From positions 1-64,000 of the forward strand of contig NZ_JACCHQ010000005.1 of assembly GCF_016031655.1 (NCBI RefSeq): 64,000 nucleotides of DNA, in the 5' to 3' direction. Below, one piece after another: positions 53,662 through 62,387 of this stretch (positions are counted from its first letter, which is position 1; every line of letters starts with the position of its first letter). Both the position numbers and the translations under genes were made by a program. Source of the stretch: Bradyrhizobium glycinis. Lineage in GTDB: Bacteria > Pseudomonadota > Alphaproteobacteria > Rhizobiales > Xanthobacteraceae. A model generated the notes under the pieces. It did not search any database. It saw nothing but the letters and a program-made list of their open reading frames with translations, and was not told where the DNA came from.

Positions 53662-54071
53662 TGAAGATCTCCTTGCGCGCGGGCGAACGGATTTACATCA
53701 ACGGCGCGGTGCTCCGCGTGGACCGCAAGGTCTCCGTCGAGCTCGTCAACGACGTGATGTTCCTGCTCGAAGGGCAGGTCATGCAGGCGTCGGACGCCAC
53801 CACGGCGCTGCGACAGCTCTATTTCATCGTCCAGCTCATGCTGATGAACCCGACCGACGTTCGCGACGCTGCGGCGCTCTACGCCCAGCATCACGCGGCC
53901 CTGTGTGCCGTTTGCGAGAACCGGGAGATGCTCGATGGGCTCGGCGCGATCGACGAACTGGTCGGGGCGACCCGCTATTTCGAGGCGCTCAAGCGGATTC
54001 GAGCGCTGTTTCCGGTGGAGCAGGCCATCCTGGCCGGCGCCGCCGCCGTTTCCCCAGTCGAAGCTGCCTGA
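53661..54071 (+). CDS. flbT: flagellin mRNA regulator FlbT
   Basis: 136 residues. Start MKISLRAGERIYINGAVLRV, then NDVMFLLEGQVMQ and FIVQLMLMNPTDVRDAAALY identify FlbT. In Caulobacter FlbT acts on the 5' leader of flagellin mRNA; in Brucella and Bradyrhizobium lateral systems it is needed for flagellin production. Both flagellin leaders in this window share a structured element that could be its target. The gene overlaps flaF by 1 base. Confidence 0.95.
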   Translation: MKISLRAGERIYINGAVLRVDRKVSVELVNDVMFLLEGQVMQASDATTALRQLYFIVQLMLMNPTDVRDAAALYAQHHAALCAVCENREMLDGLGAIDELVGATRYFEALKRIRALFPVEQAILAGAAAVSPVEAA

Positions 54072-54086
54072 CAGCGGAGAGACAAG

Positions 54087-54509
54087 ATGAACGTCAACAG
54101 CGCGACCGACACGACCGGCAAGTCGTCCAGCTCGAACGAGACCAATGTGCCGACGTCGAGCAACAGCGTGGACTACAACACGTTTCTCCAGCTCCTCATC
54201 GCCGAGATGAAGAATCAGGATCCGACCAATCCGATGGATACTTCGCAATATATGAGCCAGTTCGCCCAGCTCTCGACCGTCGAGCAGGCGATGCAGACGA
54301 ATGCGAAGCTGGACGCGCTGCTGTCCTCGCAGTCCTTGTCGCAGGCCAACGGGTTGATCGGGAAGACGGTCAGCTTCACCGACTCGACCGGCGCGACCTT
54401 CAGCGGCAAGGTCGTCTCGGTTTCCATCAACAGCGACGGCTCCATCGCGACCCTTCAGGACGGCACGAAGGTCGCGGTCGGACCCGGGCTCACGATCAGC
54501 CAGTCATGA
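54087..54509 (+). CDS. flgD: flagellar hook capping protein FlgD
   Basis: 140 residues, short compared with enteric FlgD because the C-terminal Ig-like/tudor part is reduced. The N-terminal signature DYNTFLQLLIAEMKNQDPTN then YMSQFAQLSTVEQAMQ is unambiguous. A single small beta domain follows (GKTVSFTDSTGATFSGKVVS). Short FlgD forms are normal in rhizobia. The ATGA overlap leads into fliQ. Confidence 0.94.
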   Translation: MNVNSATDTTGKSSSSNETNVPTSSNSVDYNTFLQLLIAEMKNQDPTNPMDTSQYMSQFAQLSTVEQAMQTNAKLDALLSSQSLSQANGLIGKTVSFTDSTGATFSGKVVSVSINSDGSIATLQDGTKVAVGPGLTISQS

Positions 54510-54772
54510 ACGAGCGGGACGCCCTCGATATCGTCCAGGCGGCGATCTGGACCATCATCGTCGCCTCCGGGCCCGCCGTCGGCGCAGCCATGCTGGTCGG
54601 TACGGTCATCGCGCTGATCCAGGCCCTGACCCAGATCCAGGAGGTGACGCTGACCTTCGTTCCGAAGATCATCGTCATTCTCCTGGTCGTTGCCGTCTCC
54701 GGCTCCTTCATCGGCGCGCATCTGTCGACATTCACCGAGATGGTCTATTCCAGGATCGAGCGCGGCTTCTGA
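54506..54772 (+). CDS. fliQ: flagellar export gate protein FliQ
   Basis: 88 residues with two membrane spans. IIVASGPAVGAAMLVGTVIALIQALTQIQEVTLTF contains the family motif (VGTVIALIQALTQIQE). Forms the FliPQR gate with FliP and FliR. Confidence 0.96.
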   Translation: MNERDALDIVQAAIWTIIVASGPAVGAAMLVGTVIALIQALTQIQEVTLTFVPKIIVILLVVAVSGSFIGAHLSTFTEMVYSRIERGF

Positions 54773-54793
54773 TCCGGACGGCCCCGGCACCAT

Positions 54794-54805
54794 CCCCGCG
54801 TAAGC
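54794..54805 (+). promoter_or_regulatory. flagellar upstream motif at flhA
   Basis: CCCCGCGTAAGC, one base from consensus, 42 bases before the flhA start and only 21 bases after fliQ. It marks flhA as the start of its own transcription unit. Confidence 0.5.
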
Positions 54806-54847
54806 TTTGCGCGGCAGATTACGGGCGGACCCCTCTGCCGGTGACCC

Positions 54848-56929
54848 ATGGCCGATACGTTAGCTGCCAGCCTGCCCAATCCACGCCGCCTCGGAACGGA
54901 TGCCTTTTTCGCCGCCGGCATCGTGACCATGCTCACGATCCTGTTCCTGCCGATTCCTCCGATCCTGATCGACCTCGGCCTTGCGTTCTCGATCGCGCTG
55001 TCGGCGCTGATCCTGATGGTCGCGCTGTGGATCCAGCGGCCGCTCGATTTCTCAGCCTTCCCGACCGTGCTGCTGATCGCGACGATCCTGCGCCTGGCGC
55101 TGAACATCGCGACGACGCGCCTGATCCTGTCGCGGGGCGGGGAGGGCGAACATGCGGCGGGCCACGTCGTCGCCGGCTTCTCGAAGTTCGTCATGGGCGG
55201 CGACTTCGTCATCGGCCTCATCATCTTCGCGATCCTGGTGACGGTGAATTTCGTGGTGATCACCAAGGGTGCGACGCGTATCGCCGAAGTCGGCGCGCGC
55301 TTCACCCTGGACGCCATTCCCGGCAAGCAGATGGCGATCGACGCGGACCTGTCCGCTGGCCTGATCGACGACAAGGAGGCCCAGCGTCGCCGCCGCGAGC
55401 TCGAAGAGGAGAGCGCGTTCTTCGGCGCCATGGACGGCGCCTCGAAATTCGTCCGCGGCGACGCCATTGCCGGCCTCATCATTACCGCGATCAACATCTT
55501 CGGCGGCATCGTCATCGGCGTCACCCATCACGGATTGACCCTGTCCCGCGCCGCCGACGTCTACACCAAGCTCTCCGTCGGCGATGGTCTGGTGTCGCAG
55601 ATGCCGGCGCTGATCGTGTCGCTGTCGGCGGGCCTGCTGGTCTCCAAGGGCGGCACCAGGGGCTCGGCCGAGCAGGCGGTGCTGCGGCAGCTCGGCGGCT
55701 ATCCGCGCGCGGTGTCGGCGGCGGCGCTGATGATGTTCGTGCTCGCCTTGATGCCGGGGCTGCCGATGGCGCCGTTCGTGCTGCTCGGGGGCGTCATGGC
55801 CTTCGTCGGCTATTCGCTGCCGAAGCGCCAGGCCGCGCTGAAGCAGAAGGAGGATGCCCGCAGGGCCGATGAGCGCGCCCAGGCCGAGGCCAAGGAATCC
55901 GTCAAGGAGCAGCTCAGGACCGCCGAGATCGAACTCGCGCTCGGTGGCCACCTTTCGGTCCATCTCCTGGGCTCGCGCACCGAGCTTGCCCACCGCGTGG
56001 CCAAGATCCGCAAGAAATTCGCCAAGCAGTACGGCTTCGTCATTCCCGAGATCAAGCTCACCGACAATCTGTCGATCGATCCCAAGAGCTACCAGATCCG
56101 GATTCACGACACGCGCGTTGCCCATGGCGAGCTCAGGCTCGGCGAGGTGCTGGTGCTGGTCGACAAGGACGGCAAGCCCGACGTGCCGGGCGACGAGGTG
56201 ATCGAGCCTGCGTTCGGCATGAAGGCGCTGTGGGTGACGGAAGCCTTCACCGACGAAGTCAAGCGGCAGGGCTGTAAGCCGGTCGACAATCTGTCGGTGC
56301 TGCTCACGCATTTGAGCGAAGTGATCAGGGCGAACCTCGCCCAGCTGCTGTCCTACAAGGACATGCGTGCCCTGCTCGACCGGCTCGATCCCGAGTACAA
56401 GCGCCTGGTCGAGGATCTCTGCCCGTCGCAGATCTCCTATTCGGGCCTGCTGGCGATCCTGAAGATCCTGCTCGCCGAGCGAGTCTCCATTCGCAATCTT
56501 CACCTGATCCTCGAGGCGATCGCTGAGATCGCGCCCCATGTGCGGCGCTCCGAGCAGGTTGCGGAGCACGTGCGGACCCGCCTCGCCCAGCAGATCTGCG
56601 GCGATCTCTCCGACAATGGCGTGCTCAACGTGGTCCGTCTCGGCAACCGCTGGGACCTCGCTTTTCACCAGAGCCTGAAGCGCGATGCCAAGGGTGACGT
56701 CATCGAGTTCGACGCCGACCCGCGCCTGATCGAGCAGTTCGCGACCGAAGCCAGCGCCGCGATCCGGAAATTCACAGAGAGCGGCACCAGCGTGGTGCTG
56801 GCAGCGACGCCGGAAGCGCGCCCCTATGTCCGGATGATCCTGGAGCGGGTGTTTCCGACATTGCCGATCCTGTCGCATGTCGAAGTCGCGCGCAGCGCCG
56901 AGATCAGGGCGCTCGGAGCCATCTCGTGA
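54848..56929 (+). CDS. flhA: flagellar export apparatus protein FlhA
   Basis: 693 residues. About eight membrane spans to residue 320, with the FHIPEP-family segment ([20 protein letters not shown] then [13 protein letters not shown]) near residue 70 and the loop [28 protein letters not shown]. The cytoplasmic domain (about 350-690) receives FliI/FliH and chaperone cargo. Ends overlapping fliR by 4 bases. Confidence 0.97.
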   Translation: MADTLAASLPNPRRLGTDAFFAAGIVTMLTILFLPIPPILIDLGLAFSIALSALILMVALWIQRPLDFSAFPTVLLIATILRLALNIATTRLILSRGGEGEHAAGHVVAGFSKFVMGGDFVIGLIIFAILVTVNFVVITKGATRIAEVGARFTLDAIPGKQMAIDADLSAGLIDDKEAQRRRRELEEESAFFGAMDGASKFVRGDAIAGLIITAINIFGGIVIGVTHHGLTLSRAADVYTKLSVGDGLVSQMPALIVSLSAGLLVSKGGTRGSAEQAVLRQLGGYPRAVSAAALMMFVLALMPGLPMAPFVLLGGVMAFVGYSLPKRQAALKQKEDARRADERAQAEAKESVKEQLRTAEIELALGGHLSVHLLGSRTELAHRVAKIRKKFAKQYGFVIPEIKLTDNLSIDPKSYQIRIHDTRVAHGELRLGEVLVLVDKDGKPDVPGDEVIEPAFGMKALWVTEAFTDEVKRQGCKPVDNLSVLLTHLSEVIRANLAQLLSYKDMRALLDRLDPEYKRLVEDLCPSQISYSGLLAILKILLAERVSIRNLHLILEAIAEIAPHVRRSEQVAEHVRTRLAQQICGDLSDNGVLNVVRLGNRWDLAFHQSLKRDAKGDVIEFDADPRLIEQFATEASAAIRKFTESGTSVVLAATPEARPYVRMILERVFPTLPILSHVEVARSAEIRALGAIS

Positions 56930-57678
56930 TCTCAGGGCTCGCCGACAGCGTGCTGGTGACGTTCATCGTGTTTTGCCGCATCGGCGCCTGCCTGATGCTG
57001 GTGCCCGGCTATTCCAGCGTCAACGTTCCGCCCCAGGTGCGCCTGTTCGTCGCGCTGGTCACGACGTTTGCACTGACGCCGATCCTGATCGCCGTCCTGA
57101 AGCCGCTCACCGACAACGCGGCTCCGTTGACGCTCGCGCTCCTGATCTGCTCCGAGCTCGTGGTCGGCAGCGTCGTCGGGCTCGGCGGGCGCGTGTTCTT
57201 TCTCGCCCTCCAGACCATGGCGACCATGATGGCGAGCGCGATCGGGTTGAGCAACATCCCGGGCACGCCGGTCGCCGACACCGATCCGGCGCCGGCCCTG
57301 GTGCCGCTGATCATGGCGGCTGTCACCACGCTGTTCTTCATGACCGACCAGCACTGGCAGGTGCTGCGCGGGCTGATGAACTCCTATGACATCTGGAAGC
57401 CCGGCAGCAGGCTGGGCGGCAGCGTCGCGCTCGACCTGCTCGTCGGCCGCCTTTCGGAAGCGTTCGTGCTGACGCTGCGGATCTCGAGCCCCTTCATCGT
57501 CTATTCGGTCATCGTCAACCTGGCGGTCGGCCTGATCAACAAGCTGACGCCGGCCATTCCGGTCTATTTCATCTCGGTGCCCTTCGTGCTGTTCGGCGGC
57601 TTCCTGCTGCTCTACCTCACCAGCGACGAGCTGCTGACGCAGTTCATGCTGGGCGTCTCGTCGTGGCTGGCGGAGTGA
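56926..57678 (+). CDS. fliR: flagellar export gate protein FliR
   Basis: 250 residues, about six membrane spans. [20 protein letters not shown] is the FliR/SpaR first-span motif, and [20 protein letters not shown] and [23 protein letters not shown] follow in the family order. The GTG start overlaps flhA. Confidence 0.95.
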   Translation: MISGLADSVLVTFIVFCRIGACLMLVPGYSSVNVPPQVRLFVALVTTFALTPILIAVLKPLTDNAAPLTLALLICSELVVGSVVGLGGRVFFLALQTMATMMASAIGLSNIPGTPVADTDPAPALVPLIMAAVTTLFFMTDQHWQVLRGLMNSYDIWKPGSRLGGSVALDLLVGRLSEAFVLTLRISSPFIVYSVIVNLAVGLINKLTPAIPVYFISVPFVLFGGFLLLYLTSDELLTQFMLGVSSWLAE

Positions 57679-57685
57679 CCGGGTC

Positions 57686-58105
57686 ATGACGTCGCGCGCG
57701 GACAAGCTCGGCCGGATGGTCTCGCTGGTGAAGCTGCAGCTCCGGCTCTCCGAATGGCAGCTCGCGCAATTGCGGCAGCAGGAGCGCAGCCTGCAGGACG
57801 AGCAGGAATGGCTGGTCGGAGCCCTGAACCATGGAAAGCCGCCGGCGGGATCGTCGAACGAATCGATCGCGCGGCGTCTCAACAGGACGAGCGTCGGCGC
57901 CCGCGCGGTGCAGGCAGAGGCCGCGCAGCAGCTCGACCAGGTTCGCCGCGAGACCCGCCGCGTGAAACAGCTCGAGGAGGTCGCCAAGGCCGCACTCGCA
58001 GACAAGCTCCGCGATGCCGAGAAGCGCTCGCTCGAGGACATGACGGGAACGAGCCATACCGTGCACGCCTGGACGCCACAGCCAGCCAACCGGAACAAGA
58101 CATGA
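57686..58105 (+). CDS. FliJ-like coiled-coil protein of the export operon
   Basis: 139 residues, almost wholly helical and coiled-coil (LVKLQLRLSEWQLAQLRQQE, then AEAAQQLDQVRRETRRVKQL). Size, charge and helical form resemble the FliJ export chaperone, and no other fliJ is visible in the window. Located between fliR and the rod-binding gene, overlapping the latter by 4 bases. No direct sequence signature, so FliJ is only a suggestion. Confidence 0.6.
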   Translation: MTSRADKLGRMVSLVKLQLRLSEWQLAQLRQQERSLQDEQEWLVGALNHGKPPAGSSNESIARRLNRTSVGARAVQAEAAQQLDQVRRETRRVKQLEEVAKAALADKLRDAEKRSLEDMTGTSHTVHAWTPQPANRNKT

Positions 58106-58581
58106 TCGTGACAGCAACGCCCGACCTCGTCCTCGACGTCCTCGAAGCCGCCGACCCCGCGGCGCAACGCGCCGCGACCGCGAAGCTCGACGCGCTGAAA
58201 TCGTCGGACGCCAATTTCGCCGTCACGATGGCGGAAGTCGGCAAGGCCAAAGCGGCGGCTGCCGACCAGGCCGCGGCGAAAGTCGCGGAAGCGCAGTCGG
58301 GTGCCGTGAACGGGGCGCCGGTGCAGGTGATCAAGGCCCCGGCGTCCGGCGAGGTTTACCGGAAGTTCGAAGCCTTCATCCTCCAGACCTTCGTCGAGAC
58401 GATGTTGCCGAAGGAGTCGGAGGAGGTCTTCGGCAAGGGCACGGCCGGCGGCGTCTGGAAGTCGATGCTTGCAGAGCAGCTCGGTAACCAGCTGGCAAAG
58501 GGCAACGGTGTCGGCATCGCCCGGCAGCTCGCCGCCGCACATCCCGCCGGACGGGACGCTGCGGCGAAGGCCGGATCATGA
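58102..58581 (+). CDS. FlgJ-like rod-binding protein
   Basis: 159 residues. The rod-binding domain is visible in YRKFEAFILQTFVETMLPKE and TAGGVWKSMLAEQLGNQLAKG (about residues 88-135), the Rod-binding family pattern of the FlgJ N-terminal half. The muramidase half is absent, and an SLT-type enzyme is encoded at 48787-49368 instead. This split arrangement is usual in alphaproteobacteria. Confidence 0.85.
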   Translation: MIVTATPDLVLDVLEAADPAAQRAATAKLDALKSSDANFAVTMAEVGKAKAAAADQAAAKVAEAQSGAVNGAPVQVIKAPASGEVYRKFEAFILQTFVETMLPKESEEVFGKGTAGGVWKSMLAEQLGNQLAKGNGVGIARQLAAAHPAGRDAAAKAGS

Positions 58582-58620
58582 TCCGCGAACGGGTGACAGA
58601 AGTTGAGAGGTGAATTTCCA

Positions 58621-59133
58621 ATGCAGGCACAAGAAGGCGCGGCGGCCGTGGTGATGGACCAGGCGGTCGCGGACACCGAAATGATGACGACGGAAGCCGC
58701 AGCGAGCGATGCGCTGCTGCCCGTGCTGCTGCCGATCGGGGCTGGCGAGGCGAGGGGCGACGCCACGGACGCGGCGAGATCGGACGAGATGCGTGGCCTG
58801 CTGGCCGCAATCCGCCGGCTCGCGACTATCGTCGAGGAGGAGACGACAGCACTCGCGACCGGCCAGAAGATCGATTTCGACGACTTCAGCGCGCGGAAGA
58901 GCCGGAGCATGCTCGAGTTCGTCCGCCTGATGCGGGCGCGGATGCACCTCGGCGGCGAGGTCGAGATCACCGAGGAGATTCAGCGGCTGCGCGAGAAGCT
59001 CGAGCGGAATCGATCCATTCTCGAAATGCACTACGACGCGGTCCGTGAGGTCGCGAGCATCATCGTCAAGGCGGTCAAGGACGCCGAGTCCGACGGCACC
59101 TATACCGGTCGCACAGCGCAGGACGGAAAATGA
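58621..59133 (+). CDS. FlgN-like flagellar export chaperone candidate
   Basis: 170 residues from ATG after GAGAGGTG. Acidic Ala-rich first 50 residues, then helices with LAAIRRLATIVEEETTALATG, FDDFSARKSRSMLEFVRLMRA and LREKLERNRSILEMHYDAV. The spacing of these two helices resembles FlgN, the chaperone for FlgK and FlgL, and no other flgN candidate is in the window. It overlaps the next gene by 4 bases. Assignment is tentative. Confidence 0.6.
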   Translation: MQAQEGAAAVVMDQAVADTEMMTTEAAASDALLPVLLPIGAGEARGDATDAARSDEMRGLLAAIRRLATIVEEETTALATGQKIDFDDFSARKSRSMLEFVRLMRARMHLGGEVEITEEIQRLREKLERNRSILEMHYDAVREVASIIVKAVKDAESDGTYTGRTAQDGK

Positions 59134-59588
59134 TCAGACTGGTGCTGGCCGGCCTCTGGGTATGCATCCTCACGGCGGGCACGAGCTATGCCGTCGCCTA
59201 TTGGAAGGAGAAGGGCAGCTTGCTGCCGGCGAAGGACGAGTATCTCGAAGGGCTGCAATATCACAAGACGCGGGCGCTGAGCGTACCGATGGTCGAGAAC
59301 GGCAATGTCCAGGGCTACATCGTCGCGCGCTTCGTCTACACCATGGAGGCGCGGACCATGCACCAGCTGAACGTCCCGCCGGAGCCGTTCGTCGTCGACG
59401 AGGCCTTCCGCAGGATCTACGCCGACGATCGTCTCGACTTCAGGAAGCTCGCCCGCTACGACCTCGCCATCCTGACGACGGCCATCAAGCAGCGCGTCAA
59501 CGAACGGATGCAGGGTGACATCGTCCAGGACGTCCTGGTCGAGGACTTCAACTACGTCTCCAAGGAAGAATTCCAGCAGAAGCCGTAG
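59130..59588 (+). CDS. membrane-anchored periplasmic protein at end of flagellar operon, unknown function
   Basis: 152 residues. An N-terminal span (IRLVLAGLWVCILTAGTSYAVAY) then a soluble domain, presumably periplasmic, with EYLEGLQYHKTRALSVPMVE, VQGYIVARFVYTMEARTM and TTAIKQRVNERMQGDIVQDV. The order (span, then alpha/beta domain ending in helices before a beta end) recalls FliL, but motifs do not match. A flagellar role is inferred from the operon only. Last plus-strand gene before ftcR. Confidence 0.7.
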   Translation: MIRLVLAGLWVCILTAGTSYAVAYWKEKGSLLPAKDEYLEGLQYHKTRALSVPMVENGNVQGYIVARFVYTMEARTMHQLNVPPEPFVVDEAFRRIYADDRLDFRKLARYDLAILTTAIKQRVNERMQGDIVQDVLVEDFNYVSKEEFQQKP

Positions 59589-59602
59589 CGCTTTTCTGCG
59601 GC

Positions 59603-59731
59603 CATCCTTCGAGACGCCGCTACGCGGCTCCTCAGGATGAGGACGGAATGCGCGGCGCCGGTTTCAGCGCGCACCGGCGCCGATTAGCCTCATCCTGAGG
59701 AGGCGCGTCAGCGCCGTCTCGAAGGACGAGG
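59603..59731. repeat. imperfect inverted repeat element
   Basis: The arm CCTTCGAGACGCCGCTACGC with CTCCTCAGGATGAGG (to 59642) is mirrored from 59688 to 59727 with few differences. Between them is a GC-rich hairpin GGCGCCGG/CCGGCGCC (about 59653-59681). A common intergenic element type in Bradyrhizobium. Confidence 0.75.
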
Positions 59732-59757
59732 CGTGCGTTCAGCTCGCCACCTTAAGT

Positions 59758-59796
59758 GCAACGGCCTCCGCGAAGGTGCTTCGCAGAGGCCGTTGC
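59758..59796. terminator. bidirectional terminator stem-loop
   Basis: GCAACGGCCTC (59758-59768) pairs with GAGGCCGTTGC (59786-59796), with an inner GCGAAG/CTTCGC pair. It lies between the convergent ends of the flagellar operon and ftcR. Confidence 0.75.
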
Positions 59797-59822
59797 CGGT
59801 TTCGTGGCGATGTCCTGCCGCG

Positions 59823-60593
59823 TCAGTTGCCGGCCGGATATGCCGCCGGGGCCGCCTGCGCCCTGTTCAGGAGGATGCCGACGTCCTCGAGCTCCTGCAC
59901 CGGCTCGTCGAGAGTTTCGCCTGCCGGGATGTTGAGGCGGTATCCGACGTAACGCCGGGCCACGATCGCGTCGAAGCCGAGGCGGTCGCGCAGCTTCTTG
60001 CGCAGCTTACTGACGTGGCTCTCGATCACGCTCTCGTCGAAGGTGGACTCGAAGATGCCGTAGACGGCGTTGAAGATCTGCGTCTTGGTGATCCACTTGC
60101 CGTGGTTGGCCACCATATATTCGAGAATGCGCAGTTCGCGGCGGGGCAGGGTGAGGGCGTGGCCCGCGATTTCGGGATCACGGCCGTTGAAGAAGACCTG
60201 GATCCTGCTCTCGCAGGGCCTCGGCAGCTCGCCCACCCGGCGGCGCGCGATCGCGGCCGTTCGGGCGAGGATCTCGCGCAGGTGGATCGGCACGTGGACG
60301 ACGTCGTCCACGCCCGATTCGAACAGCTCCAGCGTGTTCTTGAGCATCTTCTGGCCGCTCATGGCGATGATGGGTGCCGAGGAACGCTTGCGCATCGCCC
60401 GCGGCAGGCTTCCGCGGGCATCGCAATCTCCGAGGAGAAAGGCGTCCACCGCCGCCAGATCGGATTCGCTCGCAGATTGCAGCCAGTCCCAGAATTCTCC
60501 GGAGGAGAAGCCGATCGACGATACGCCTTCGCGAACGAGCCCTCCGACATAGCTGTTCGCGACGCTCTCGCGATCATCAACGATAATATACAT
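59823..60593 (-). CDS. ftcR: FtcR/Rem-type flagellar response regulator (LafR-like)
   Basis: 256 residues from the ATG that gives the family start MYIIVDDRESVANSY. An atypical receiver domain (1 to about 115; candidate phospho-Asp D50 in AAVDAFLLGD, Lys in MSGQK) is joined to an OmpR-type winged helix (about 135-230: LTLPRRELRILEYMVANHG, ITKTQIFNAVYGIFES, VIESHVSKLRKKLRD, VARRYVGYRL). Homologues FtcR in Brucella, Rem in Sinorhizobium and LafR in Bradyrhizobium switch on flagellar genes. No sensor kinase is beside it. The flagellar upstream motif was not seen in its own leader. Confidence 0.93.
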   Translation of the reverse strand: MYIIVDDRESVANSYVGGLVREGVSSIGFSSGEFWDWLQSASESDLAAVDAFLLGDCDARGSLPRAMRKRSSAPIIAMSGQKMLKNTLELFESGVDDVVHVPIHLREILARTAAIARRRVGELPRPCESRIQVFFNGRDPEIAGHALTLPRRELRILEYMVANHGKWITKTQIFNAVYGIFESTFDESVIESHVSKLRKKLRDRLGFDAIVARRYVGYRLNIPAGETLDEPVQELEDVGILLNRAQAAPAAYPAGN

Positions 60594-61412
60594 CAGTCTT
60601 TCGCCCCTGTTTCGCACTTGTTGCGGCCGGTTGGTTGTTGTGATGCCCCGGCTCGGCAACGATGCTGTTTGACGACATTCCATCCCGCGAACCGCTGTTG
60701 TGGTTTCGATATTCGCGGGCAGCCCTACGCGTTCAGTGCCTGCGTCTCGCAGGCCTGTTACTTCAACTCGATACTGAAACGCTTACTGCGTGAGGCTCGG
60801 CGGGTGTCTTACTGATCACCTCGCGGAGCAGATTGAGAAACGACCTAGAACAGTTGCGTCAAGTTGCTCATCGCGTCCGAACACTGCTGAACCGTGTCGA
60901 TCTCCTCGCCAACTGGCGAGAATCACTTGAGTAGAACCGTAGCGATTGCCGATTTCCGATCAAGCGTGCGGAAGAAAGCGATTGCTACACGCGCTTGATG
61001 CTGTTGATTCGTTTCGGGTTGTTTCTTGGTGTATCCAATCGTATCAGTTGATTTTGATGCCGAACTAGTTTTGCACCGTGCTGGCTGTATAGTTCCGCAT
61101 CCCCGTACAATTACAGTCATTTCGGGTGGTGCTCCGGAGTGCGCACATTGATGGGTTTTCAACCCCGGATTGACTCTGGAGCTCGTCTTTTCACATGCGG
61201 CAGTTCGACTCACGTCTGCGCCGCGACTCGAGCTTGATGAAATCTTGGCGAGTGTGTGTCTTTCGAGTCGCACTATCGCCACGTGTATGACGTGATCGAC
61301 TCATGCGACGTCGCATGAGGCGCGATGAAGGGCTTTCGACGCGCACGTTTCAGGCAAGCTTCGGCAAATAAGGTCGTCGTTCGACAGACCGAAACGAACG
61401 GAGCATTTTCAT
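60594..61412. other. 819-bp non-coding stretch, relatively AT-rich
   Basis: No gene is supported. It must carry the ftcR promoter on its left side and that of the gene at 61413 on its right. GC content drops visibly from about 60830 to 61180. The minus-strand open frame at 60923-61282 has no ribosome site or protein-like character. Confidence 0.5.
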
Positions 61413-62375
61413 ATGTTGTCCGATGGACAAGCTCGTCCCAACGCGACCGCGGATGCTTCCGCGGCGGCGAAGCCGGCGCCGGTGGCGAGCGATACAATGG
61501 ACAACGCGGCGCGGACGACCAAGCCTGCCGCGAGCGGAAAGCGTGTATCGGCCGCGGCGAGCGACGAGGCTCTCGCAAAGGAGGCTCTCGAGGGCTTGAA
61601 GCGCATCCGTGCCAAGGCGCGCCTCGACAAGATGGCGATCCCGAAACCTGCGCCGGCCGTGATCAAGCCGGCCGTGATCGTGGCGAAGCCGCCGCCACCC
61701 CGCCCGACATGGGTCGCGCCGCTCGCAACTCTGGCGGTCGCTGCCATGCTGGTGGTCTGCGCCTGCACTGGTGTGATCGCCTATCTCACCACCCAGCCCG
61801 CTCAGAACAACGCTGCGGCCAATGCGGAGATCAGAATTCTGCGCGAGACCGTCGCGCAACTGCGCAAGCAGGTGTCGGGCGTGTCTGAAAACCTCGACGG
61901 CTTGCGCACCGCCGTCGATCAATCCAGCAAGGTCACGAACGATCGCTTCGGCAGGTTTGCCGAGAATCTCGACCGGATCGAGCGGGTGAGCTCGTCCTCC
62001 ACCGTGAAGCTCGACAAGCTCGCTCAGGTGCAGGCCCAGGCCCAGGCCCAGGCTCCCGCGCCGGCGACGGTGCAGACGCAGCCGGTGTCAGCGCAAGGGC
62101 CGATGATGGCGGCGGTTGCCGCGCCCGAATTCACGGGATCGGTGCCTGCACCCGAGCGTGCGTCGGCGCCGCGCAAGGCGATCAAGGGCTGGTCGGTCCG
62201 TCAGGCGTATGAGGGGATCGCGATCCTTCAAGGGCCGAACGGCGTCATCGAAGCCGTGCTGGGGCAACCGGTGCCCGGTCTTGGCCGTATCGAAGATATC
62301 AGGAACGAGAACGGGCGCCTGGTGGTGGAATCCAGTAGCGGGGTCATCTATTCGTCGCGCAAGGCGACGCCCTGA
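61413..62375 (+). CDS. membrane-anchored protein with coiled coil and Gln-Ala repeat, unknown function
   Basis: 320 residues. The N-terminal 105 residues are Ala/Lys/Pro-rich and cytoplasmic in type; a single membrane span follows (VAPLATLAVAAMLVVCACTG, about 108-128). Then a coiled coil (EIRILRETVAQLRKQVSGVS to about 205), a QAQAQAQAQ run near 210, and a C-terminal domain of about 75 residues (KGWSVRQAYEGIAILQGPNG to SGVIYSSRK) that looks like a small beta-rich fold. The last part resembles a conserved domain of unknown function in Bradyrhizobium. Not clearly linked to the flagellum; it stands alone. Confidence 0.75.
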   Translation: MLSDGQARPNATADASAAAKPAPVASDTMDNAARTTKPAASGKRVSAAASDEALAKEALEGLKRIRAKARLDKMAIPKPAPAVIKPAVIVAKPPPPRPTWVAPLATLAVAAMLVVCACTGVIAYLTTQPAQNNAAANAEIRILRETVAQLRKQVSGVSENLDGLRTAVDQSSKVTNDRFGRFAENLDRIERVSSSSTVKLDKLAQVQAQAQAQAPAPATVQTQPVSAQGPMMAAVAAPEFTGSVPAPERASAPRKAIKGWSVRQAYEGIAILQGPNGVIEAVLGQPVPGLGRIEDIRNENGRLVVESSSGVIYSSRKATP

Positions 62376-62387
62376 TCGAGCCGCCTT

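Noticed and set aside
55052-56878. 608-codon minus-strand open frame over flhA
   Set aside because: Mirror of FlhA coding; no start signal and no recognisable product.
60923-61282. 119-codon minus-strand open frame in the AT-rich gap right of ftcR
   Set aside because: No ribosome site, no protein-like composition and no neighbour in an operon.
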